The position numbers were made by a program, and so were the translations under genes. A DNA stretch of 64,000 nt from Blastobasis lacticolella (Eukaryota > Arthropoda > Insecta > Lepidoptera > Blastobasidae): positions 18,514,173 through 18,578,172 of the forward strand of contig LR990045.1 in the NCBI GenBank assembly GCA_905147135.1, given 5' to 3'. The notes beneath the pieces were generated by a model. It was not told the origin of the DNA, did no database searches, and was given only the letters and a program-made list of their open reading frames with translations. Below, in pieces: positions 36,559-47,400 of the stretch (within the stretch, counting starts at the first letter, position 1; each line of letters opens with the position of its first letter).

Positions 36559-39500
36559 AGAAAAGATATCTTATACTTGCGGCGAGTGGTGATGAGTTAT
36601 TCAATCAAATTCTGTGTACCATTTGCTTATAATACTGAATTAAATATTTTTAAACAAATTTAAATGTGCAGCTGTGCTAATAGATGTTTATTGGGCGACG
36701 TCTACCCGCAAAAAAGCTAATTTTTTAATTTTCACTTATTTTAATTTATTATACATACATATCCAAGCGTGGGTGCCAGGGAGTTTTTTGACACACATGA
36801 TACTATAAGTGTCAAACTCCTACTCGACTCCTACCTAACCAGGTATATGAGCCTCTTTGATACCTCTATATTTTGTGGCATTTGCCTTATTAGCCATGGA
36901 ACATTACAGGAAAATTTCTTAGAACAGAGAATAATCGAGTATATTTTTTCTTACACTATTAACAAATACTTTGTTGTTAGTTGTAGAATAGACTTCGAAT
37001 CAATTCATATTCCTAACAAAGCACACGACAACATAATAATCTTTAGTTAGCGCTTTTTTCACGAACAGTTAAACAGAAGTGTGTGAAAGTGTGGAAATTA
37101 GGACAGATGTCAGAATGAGGTGAACAGTAGGTACTAAATATATTTACATACAGTCAAAAACTATTTAAAGTCCCGTCTTGCTACCATCGTCTACCAATAG
37201 GTAGAGATAGTTCATCTCAACATTAATGTATGATGACGGAGTTGGATTTGGGTTGGTAAGAGTGTGTGACGGTTTATCTCAATAGTCATCTAAGGGACAA
37301 TATAAAGGAGAAAAGAACACTTATTATGACATAACTTTAATAGTTAGACATATACTGTCAAGACACTTTTTGTAGATAATGATGTGTTCTGCAAAGTCGT
37401 AGTACATTATTTTGTTCTATCATCAATAGTTTTCGCAGCACACGCGATGTAAGGAATTGTTTGGGTATTTTTTTACACTTTGGGTTACATTATTGGAGTT
37501 TTATTAATGATCTGTAAATGTTTAGAAAATATTATATAGCCTTTGTCACCCGGGGATAGTGTAGCTTCCCAACGGTGACAGAATTTTTGAAGCCTATTCA
37601 ATACAAACAAACGAAAAATCAAACATTTCCTCTTTATAATATTAGTATAGATTGGTATTTTTTTCTAAAAATATTCTGGTTAACCAAAACCCATGATTAC
37701 ACACAATAAGAATTTAAAGTTACAAATATATTCAATGATTATTGCACAACGATATCATCGCTAACATTGTCAATGTCGTGGTACAGGGCATAAGGTAATA
37801 TCAGCCGACTCAACTCATACAAAAACCGAATAAGTACGACACAGCATGAACTAGATCGAGTTGAGCGAAACAATAGTTTAGTTTGCATTACATTGAATTT
37901 ACGATTAAGATTGTTAGAAAAAAAAAGTTAATTTTTCATTTTAATTAGTTGAGACCATAATAATTCAATTACTGGTGACCAAAAAAGCCTCCATTTTTAA
38001 TATTTGCCCCGGTCCTAGGATAAACACTGTATATTTTCGTAATATAGCCCTCATTTGAAATATTTTTTTTTTTTATAATCCGATGTTACAGAATACAGAC
38101 CCAGCAATTGTATAGCAATTCGTTAAAATTAATTTCTTATCAATAACAATTAGATTCCAATCATTAGTTAAATGCCACAAAAAGTAGATAGATATGTAGG
38201 TAAGTATACTAAACAATTTAAATGAACAGGACAATTTAATTAATGTAATTTTAATATCGTCAGAACCAAGATAACAACGGCGGTAATGGTAATTGGGCGG
38301 TATTCTGCAGGAAATTTTTAAAATATTTATAAGGTTTTTATTTCATTGAAATTCAGAATATATCAAATTTACAAATATTTATGATCCATTAAATACTTCT
38401 CTTAATAATTTTCAAGAACCTCTCAGCAAGCTATGGCTGCTACTTTTAGCCGCCGCACTATTGCTATGTTCGAAAAATATTTAGAATTCTATAAAGAATT
38501 TGACATAAATAGGGGATAGTTCTTAGATAAATATTATGCTGTTAATTCGACAAAGGGTGTTGCAATAACATTGTCAAATGTCGCTGACATATAGAAAGCC
38601 AAGGATCCGTCCCTTCAACTTAATCGACTTTTTGGACCCCCATATAATTCCGTCGTCTGACGTTATCCGTGCTTTTGACCACATCTTGGCCTATGCAGAC
38701 GGGTACCGTACATATACTGTTGTAAGTCATCTACTCTGTATTTTCAAAGGGCAAGTGTAATAAGAATAGTCCTCTCAACCGCAGGCGTGATTCCTAAACA
38801 ACTGCATCAATCAATAAAGACTTCCACCTTACCAAATTTTACTACTCCAAAGGAATCCTCGCTAGTAACACAATATTATTATACATGACACACACTTACT
38901 TGGTTTTGGCCTGTGGGTGCCATTAAAGTTACCAGTACCAGTTCAGTACTGAGTGGAATAAATCCTTGAAATAAATAACATTATATAATAATTGTGTTCA
39001 GGGCTTGTGACGAAATTCCTCTATGAGCACACAATAATACCACAATACTTGTAAAATTGAAAGCCAGGTAAGTAGTTAAATGGTAGGTGTAGATAACGAC
39101 AGGTATAAAACCGGAGGAATACATAATATTCTCACGAAACGAGCATTGTTCGGGGGTAAGGAAAATTATCGGGATAGATAGCGTTAGGTAAGAAAGTTTT
39201 TAGAAAGCTATAAATACAGAGTCACTTTATTAGAATTGGGAATTTGTTTAATGATCTCGAATTACTCTTACTTTAGGTGTTACTTTCGCATGGATATTGC
39301 TTTTGAAAAATCGTAAAAACAATTCAGATTTTAAAAAAGTTTTGTTATACGTGTTTTAGTTAATTAGATGCCAGCTAAACAAATATCATACGCAAAATGC
39401 CACTAACGGCGCTGAGCAATGGACCTCCTTACTGTCGACACAATATATTTTGACCAACTACCGATGGTGCATTTGCAGGAGCCGATTAAACTATTATAGC

Positions 39501-40035
39501 TATATTAATATATCTATAAATTTTATACAGGCTGTAAAATTATTATTTATTATTTTATATTCATAAAAGTGTTGCAAAATGATTAAAAAGATATCTAACC
39601 TAACCTAACCTAACCAGGTACCTGCGTACCTTCCTGCTGCAAACTAGTTAAAGTCACTCACTTACCTTCTTATCTATTGTGATTTCTCATCTTCGTATCT
39701 ATCTTAAGAATTGTACATTCGGTTGAGCGCCAGCGAATTTATAACAATAGAAAAGCTTTTGTTGTGTTTTCTTAAGGAAACACTTGGCTCAACGTATTGA
39801 CAGTGAAACTTTACTTCAATAGAACTAGTTTCTTTGGTATTTTGTGGTCTTTTAGAAATCCCTTTATCTACTTATAATAAAAAAAATTAACTGAATATTT
39901 GGTTGTGTTAATTCTGTCCCATATCTGATTCAAATAGAATTAAGATCATAAACCAATAAACTATTTATTAAATACACGTTCTGTTACGCTCTGTTTACCT
40001 TGCTATGACGATTTATTATGATTACTTTGTTACAG

Positions 40036-40598
40036 TTTATCTGTGAATGAAATCATATCACATCTGGAAGAAGAAGACGATGTTCTTGCCGCAGATATTT
40101 ACATCACACCCCCTTGTGGCAATAAAAGTGATGAAGATAGTGGTGACGAAGAGGGCTGTGACATAAATAATTTGTCGAAAAACCAACTTCTAGCTGAAGC
40201 TGAATTCAGAGCCACTGTATCATCGCAGTATGCCATAGATCTTGTGGATGATTTCTCAAATAATCAATTAGCCGAAGCCTCAACGAGTAACCGAAACGAA
40301 AATGTATAAACATAATTTAAAGATATTATCATATTTATTAATATCTGCACATATTGGTGATATATTTGGAATCCAACCGGTATGTCTAGTATGTAAAATT
40401 ATATTTAAAAAATTATTTGACAACCACTCCATACTGGCGGTCGCTTTTACTAAGTTTATGGCTCTGGATACTGCGATTCCACCCCGTGGTAAGTACGAAC
40501 AAAATGTTTGCCATCATGACATCGATCTATGGTTTGTTACTGCTTCACAACTTCACATCAACTTGAATATAATAACAAAAGGTATTAAAATTATATAG
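40036..40598 (+). pseudogene. piggyBac-like remnant, copy in unit 6
   Basis: Unit-1 frame form (ending at 40309). The BEL/Pao element is inserted about 150 bases after its end. Confidence 0.6.
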
Positions 40599-40747
40599 AA
40601 AATAACGTCTCCATCGCCAAAGAGAAATAAATTAATAAAATTAACAAAACCAAAAGGTATGTTAAGAAATACATATTTCGTAGACCATTTAAAATAATGG
40701 TCGCCTCCAAACAAACATAGTATCGTCTCTTTTTCAGAACATAATAT

Positions 40748-40991
40748 TGTACGAGCCGGTACACCTTTTATGATAAAAATGATAAAATTGATAAATTGAT
40801 AATATGGATACTTTATTGATTAATATAATTATGCTAAAATGATAGATGAATGATAATGAGTGCGCGTCCGCCGTGATTCGGTACGATACGTGTACTAAGT
40901 TGGCAATTAGGTAATTTAGGCCAAATCGCAGTGGCGCGCGGTGAAATACGCTAAGTTGACAAAATTTAAATATGTATGGTTGCACCGTACA
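40748..40991 (-). repeat. BEL/Pao LTR (third copy, outer 3' LTR)
   Basis: 244 bp, TGTACG to CGTACA. It closes the short passenger segment. The frames of 99-126 codons over these LTRs on the minus strand are not genes. Confidence 0.93.
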
Positions 40992-41147
40992 TGCTCCCGG
41001 GCCTAAGAGTGCTGGAGATGAGATTGATGAGATGAAACTAAAGTAATTGACAAGGTGATAAAACAATTTTACCTAAGTGCTAGTTTTACAAATGCTCTGT
41101 TTCACAAAACTCGATATGGTACGATCCGGCTCGAAGGACCAAAAAGA
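40992..41147 (-). mobile_element. 156-bp coding-free passenger between two LTRs (TRIM-like deletion derivative)
   Basis: The segment keeps the 3' end of the main element (40992-41115 matches 41392-41515 with one difference, AATTTTAC for AAATTTAC) and then jumps to a primer-binding site next to the middle LTR. Everything coding is gone. Between the two lies ATGGTACGATCCG (41116-41128), which also occurs in the gag region of the main element at 47768-47780. LTR, primer site and polypurine side are retained, as in small non-autonomous LTR elements. Confidence 0.85.
41124..41141 (-). other. Primer-binding site of the passenger, 18-nt match to tRNA-Tyr
   Basis: The plus strand reads ATCCGGCTCGAAGGACCA, which agrees with the 3' end of eukaryotic tRNA-Tyr as I remember it, including CCA. 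It lies six bases from the middle LTR. The primer site of the main element matches over only 13 bases. Confidence 0.65.
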
Positions 41148-41391
41148 TGTACGAGCCGGTACACCTTTTATGATAAAAATGATAAAATTGATAAATTGAT
41201 AATATGGATACTTTATTGATTAATATAATTATGCTAAAATGATAGATGAATGATAATGAGTGCGCGTCCGCCGTGATTCGGTACGATACGTGTACTAAGT
41301 TGGCAATTAGGTAATTTAGGCCAAATCGCAGTGGCGCGCGGTGAAATACGCTAAGTTGACAAAATTTAAATATGTATGGTTGCACCGTACA
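41148..41391 (-). repeat. BEL/Pao LTR (middle copy)
   Basis: 244 bp. It serves as the 3' LTR of the main element and the 5' LTR of the passenger. No target-site duplication separates the two, so they do not look like two independent insertions. Confidence 0.93.
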
Positions 41392-41485
41392 TGCTCCCGG
41401 GCCTAAGAGTGCTGGAGATGAGATTGATGAGATGAAACTAAAGTAATTGACAAGGTGATAAAACAAATTTACCTAAGTGCTAGTT

Positions 41486-44400
41486 TTACAAATGCTCTGT
41501 TTCACAAAACTCGATCTTAGATGAGAACGGCGAGGTCGCCTTATGTACTAAATTTGTTTTTACGTGACTAACACTTGGACTTTCACCTCCGCACTCGCGC
41601 ATCTTTTGACACTTCACATTATTTAATTGCTCTGCTATTTCACTAACGCACTGTACACTGGCACTAGCACTGTCACTTTGGCCGCTCCGGGGCGCGGGGG
41701 CGGGGGCGGGGGCGGGGGCGGGCGCCGGCGCCGCGCTCGCCGCCCGGGCGCCCGCCGCGGCCGCCCGCCGCCGCCGCGCGCGCCGCCACACCGCCCAGAC
41801 TCCGACAGCTGCTACAACTGCTACTAACGCATATGTCACTGCGTAGTGATGGACGTCATGATATGAAATTTTTTGTATCAGTCCACTCTCAGATTTCATC
41901 TGCTTTATCTGTCCATCGATCTCTTGGAAATACCTCTGATGATCAGTTGTGTCCTCGATAATTTTGTTTGTTGGTAATGATATATTTATGATGTTGTTAA
42001 TTGTAGGTATTTCGTATTGCATTATTTTTGCTTGTGTGTGTATTTCATTGAAGTGGTGATTTTTAGAATATATTATAAATGTATCGCTAGTTATGATGCA
42101 GTCATGTCCAAGGCTAATTATGTTAGCTTTGCTCATACGTTCGGTAGTAATTTGATCACCACACATGAAACGCAATACACATTGATCGCAACAGAAAAAC
42201 ATATAGGTATTTACGTTGCTCAGCTGTTCCCACATATGATTGCATTTTGTTCTTTGATAATTACATTGGTTAGGGATACTTTTTGTGCATAGGTTTTCGT
42301 CAGATTTCATATGATATATGGGAGTTTTAAGATCGCATAGATGCGTCGAAGAGTCGTATTGCACGCAACTATAAAACTCATTTTGTGCCATTGGTAAATA
42401 AATATTTCTCTGCATATTGATTGCTAGATAGTAAGCTATTGGTGTCACATATATCATATCACCTTTAATTTGTTGTGGAACGGATAATGCTCTGTAAATC
42501 TCATATTTCTCTCTGTTGACAAGAGGGATTTTTACTTCAAAAATAAGATATGTCTGTGTCATTCTTGCCTTGACCTTTAATAGGTGATATATTTTAGTAA
42601 GATCTGTATGCACATTGTTGATAGGTAATGATAAGTCCTTTGATAGTTGTCCGGAAATTGTACTTAATTCTTCTCGCAGTTGAGTAGGAGTTATTAGGTG
42701 AATATCAAATTTGCCGTGATAAATGTCAGTAATGGAGTCGATCAAATTATTTTGGATTCTTTTCAAGTGTTGTAACAAATTGTTTGCTACTATAGATGAC
42801 ATTAAAAATTCATTTAAGCTGATTTCTCCTTGAATTTCATTTTTTAATGTCTCGAGTGCTTTGTCTAAACTGATGATGTGTTTATTAAACATTTTGTATT
42901 GTTTTTCCATGACTAATTCGACTCTTTTTAACAGATTATTTTCTGCTTCCACTACTGAGGTTTGATTTCTCCACAATAATGCAAGGTGTTTTTGGTTTTC
43001 TCTAAGTAAATTGATATCATTTTCGTATTTCTCTGCAAATCGCTCGTCCAAAACTCCAAATAAACTATTAGCGACATATCCTATGCCGTTAATGAGACCC
43101 CTGCGAAAGCGTGGGTTCTGTCCGAAGTGCTGATTGAGTAGAATATCGTTGTAATACTGCAGTTCGTAATATTCGTTACGTAATTGTAATGTGATAACGT
43201 CACATTGAGATGATCTGTTCATTTTCAAACATAGATTTTCCAGGTGATTCGTATTTCGGTTGAATAATTCGGTGCTTTGCCAATAGGTTTTCATGTCATA
43301 ATACACAACTAACTTCCAATCGTCTCTCATTAAATACATGCTTGATATGTTGTCGAAATAAATACTTTGGTTTTGTCTTAAACTTGATACATTGTAAGCC
43401 GCGTTGGTCGTAGTTAGAACCATGCTCAATAGCATTAAAACCATGGTGACGAAATTGATACTTTGTCTTTTCCCAGGTGCTCTGCTGATCCTATCAGTTG
43501 CCGATGTTTCGGATAGCGAAGATGTATTTCGTTGATTGTAGTTGTTTACTGGAAGAATAGACAGTTTGGTAATCGGTCGTTTTAAAGTGCCATTTTTAGT
43601 TTTTACCGTAACTACTCTCACTATTCCATCTGCTCCTGGGTGAGTATTAATAACTTTGCCGAGTGCCCATTTTCCTGGTGGTAAATTTGCATCGTGGATG
43701 GTTACAATGTCCCCTAACTGTAAATTTTTATGCTGCTGCTGCCATTTACTTCTGCTTGATAATTGCGTCAAATACTCCGTTCTCCAGCGTTTCCATATAT
43801 CTTGAAATATTTTTTGAGTAAGCTGCCATCTCGTCCGTTCGTCCTTTTCCGTTTCCATGACTGTCAAAATGGGTCCACTTGCTGTAAAGTGCGATGGCGT
43901 CAGATAATCGAGGTCGTCGGGATCTTCAGTCAGGGCTGCTAAGGGTCTGCTGTTGAGGCAGGCTTCCAACTGTGCAAGAAGAGTACAGAATTCTTCGTAG
44001 GTAAGTTTTTGGTCTCCTAGAACTCGCTTTAGGTGGTATTTAAGACTCTTAACTGCGGCCTCCCAGAGCCCTCCAGCACTTGGCCACGAGGGCGCGTTGA
44101 AGTGCCAGCTGATATTCATCATACTCAGTTCTGTTAAAAACTCGTTATTTATGATAGTGGTCAGTTCCAAAAACTCTTTTTGTAGTATATTATTTGCTCC
44201 GACAAAGTTAGTGCCATTATCGCTGTAAAAATGACCTGGAGTACCTCTTCTCGATGCCATCCGCCGAACTGCTGCCATAAATGCTGATGTTGATAGATCA
44301 GATACTAATTCTAAGTGCACAGCTTTTGTCACCATGCACACAAAAACTGCAATATATCCTTTTGAAGTTTTGATACCTCTACCTTTGCTTGATTTCACCT

Positions 44401-47400
44401 CTACGTAGCCAGTATAATCTACACCTGTATGAAAAAATGGCCGGGTAGCATTGATCCTTGCTTCCGGGAGATCTCCCATGAGTTGATGTTGTTTGTTTGG
44501 ATTTGACCTTCTGCATTTCATGCAAACATGGAGACGTTTCTTGACTGATTTATTTCCACCGACGATCCAATATTGCTGACGTAGGAACGCTAATGTTAGG
44601 CGAGCACCTCCATGGAAGGTCAATTTATGTGCGTAATCTATGAGAAGATCGGTAACGTGACAACTATGTGGAATAATCACGGGATGTATCATCTCTTGAC
44701 TAATGTGTGCGTTTTTTATTCGTCCTCCCACTCTTAGAATACCCTTTTCATCCAAAAATGGGTGTAAGTTTAATATTTTGCTTTTTGAATCGATTTGATT
44801 ACCATCTGTAAGATTTTGAATCTCCTTTTTGAATGCTGATAATTGTACATGTTTCCAAATGATACTTTTTGCAATTTTTAATTCACTTATAGTCAAGTAT
44901 TGCTCTTTATGTTGTTGTGCTCGCGACACGAAACGTAACACCCACGCGAGGACTCGGGTGACGCGCGCCCAGCTGCTATGCTTGTTGATTAAGTCATCGA
45001 TGACGTCACTGTGATGACGTTCGCCGCACGTCACGGTTGTTACGTTTGCTTGTTTGCTTAACCTTACTTCGTCGTTAGTGGTGAAAATTTGTGGATTCTC
45101 TTGCTGTTCAAATGATAGTAACCAGGATGGACCATTCCACCACAGTGAATGATTTTTAAGTTTTTCTGCGGAAATGCCACGGCTGGCACAATCGGCTGGA
45201 TTGTCCTGGGATTTAACGTAACCCCAACACGATTTTGGAATGATTGATATTATCTTCGTAACTCTATTTGCTACAAAGGATTTCCATCTGTTGGTATCTC
45301 CTTGTAACCAGCCTAAAACAGCTGTTGAGTCGGACCATCCATGTAATTTGATATTATATTCTGATAAGCAGGGTAACACCTTTTTCATTAATTTTGATAG
45401 TAAAAGAGCACCTTCCAGTTCCAGTCTGGGTAAGGTGGTAGTTTTATGGGGTGAAACAATTCGTGATTTTGCTGCTGCAATGGTAGTTTTCGTTTCGTTG
45501 CCTTTGTTTACCTTGCAATATATTACACAAGCGCACGCTTTGATGGACGCATCGCAAAATCCATGCAACTCTATTGCCACGCTGCTAATATGTGTCTCGA
45601 GCCAGCGCGGGATGATGATAGTATTGACGAGTTGCAAATCTGTTTTAATTTGATTCCATTCTTTTAACAAGTTTTCTGATATTTTGTCATCCCAATCTAG
45701 ATTCTCTGAATACCATACTTTTTGGAATAATAGCTTCAATTTCGTGGTAATGGGAGTGAGCCAACCTAGAGGGTCAAATAGTCGTGAAATTTCAGATAAT
45801 AGTTGGCGTTTTGATATTTGATTTTTTGATTGTTCTAGCGTTATTTGATATTCAAAGTGATCATTTTGAGAGCTCCATCTGAGGCCTAATGTTTTTGTTG
45901 ACTCTTGATGTTTAAATTCGTATCCTGCATTTTTGGTTTGAGCGACTGGTACGCCTTGTAGTAACTCTTGCTTATTTGATGACCATTTTCGAAGATTGAA
46001 ACCTCCAGACTTGAGGAGACTAATCAAGTCTGATTGAAGGTTTTTTGCAGACTCTATGTCATGGCTCCCGCTTAAAAGGTCGTCCATGTAGAATTGTTCA
46101 CTAAGGACCTTTGCTGCGTCCGTGCTTTGATACTTATGGCCTTCATCTTTTGCTAATTGTTTCAGCGTCATCATTGCTAAGAATGGCGCTGCTTTGGTGC
46201 CATACGTGACTGTTGTCAAATTATACTCCTTTATAAGATCATGAACAGAGTCTCTCCAGATGATTTTTTGATAGTCTTGATCTACAACATTTATGAAAAT
46301 TTGCCTGAACATTTTCTCAATGTCGGCTGTAATAACAAATTGATAAGTACGCCATTTAAGTAATAAACATAATAAATCTGATTGTAGGTTCGGACCGCGG
46401 TACATAATATCATTTAAACTGTACCCGCTTGAGGTTTTGGCGGAGCCGTTGTAAACGACTCGTAACGCGGTCGTTGTTGAGTCAGCGCGTTGCACACAGT
46501 GGTGCGGTAAATAATAATTTGTTTTGCTTGTATTTGCAGTTTTCGCCTGTCGCATGTGACCTAATTCCATGTATTCATGCATAAATGCTTTGTAATCTTG
46601 CGCAATTTTTTCGTTTTTTAGAAACCTTCTTTCTAATTGTTTAAATTGTGCAATAGCCTTGCTCTTTGAATCTCCCAATTTTTCTTTCATCTCCGCTTTT
46701 AAAGGCAATCTCACAACATATTTCCCGTCGTCATTTCTAGCCGTGGTAGATGCGTAATATTCGGTACATTTGTAGTCCTCTTCCGACATATCTGGGTGGT
46801 CCGTAATATCCTCAATTGTCCAAAACCTTTTTAATTCGTCTATGTTATTTGTCACTATGTTACAATGATACGATTTATTGGTATTTCCACATAAAATCCA
46901 CCCTAACCGAGTCTGTTGAGCTATCGGTAAGGATTCGTTCTCTTTGATAATGCCGCTCATTATGATAGACGAATAAACATCGGCGCCCAGTAATAAGTCA
47001 ACCGATCGACTGATATTAAAATGAGGATCTGCCAGCTGTATATTCTCTAGGAATTGCCACGAGGGCCTTTGGAATGAAAAGTTCGGGAGATGATTCATTA
47101 AATGGTTCATGATATAAACGTCAGTAGAGAACTCATAGTTGCATACAGTTGATTGACATGTAACGTTCAGCACGCCCTTGCACGCGTTCTCCTTTGATCC
47201 TACGCCGAATATGGTTCCTTTGCAATATTGTCGGGGCAGCCTTAACAGCTGTGCTGCATTTTCCGTGATAAGGGACGTCTGGGAACCCTGATCTATGAGC
47301 GCGCGGAAAGTATGATAGCATCCGTCGATTGATTGTATCTTGATAAGAGCGGTAGCTAATAAAACCTCGCCTAGGTTTTCGGTGGGGCGTTGGGCCGCGT

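Larger units (their letters stand above)
31978..36716 (-). mobile_element. Apparently full-length two-ORF non-LTR retrotransposon (CR1/jockey-type)
   Basis: The element lies on the minus strand. Its 3' end is at the left, with an (ATTT)n run on the plus strand, that is a (TAAA)n tail. Its 5' end is at 36716 with about 158 bases of leader before ORF1. The duplication CTAATTT flanks it (31971-31977 and 36717-36723), and the empty site is visible near 815 in unit 1. ORF1 and ORF2 are both open, separated by about 490 bases that contain a poly-A run near 35419. The layout (ORF1 with RRM-like region, APE endonuclease, RT, no RNase H, short tandem tail) fits CR1/Daphne/Kiri-like LINEs; the clade is not certain. 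Confidence 0.92.

Noticed and set aside
40734..41466. 110- and 126-codon minus-strand frames over the LTRs
   Set aside because: They are duplicated LTR sequence read as protein, with no coding features.
41627..41827. Glycine/arginine-rich plus-strand frame over the GC-rich tract
   Set aside because: Product of low-complexity repeats antisense to the Env-like tail.
45240..45653. 137-codon plus-strand frame inside the BEL/Pao element
   Set aside because: Antisense shadow of the RNase H region of the polyprotein.
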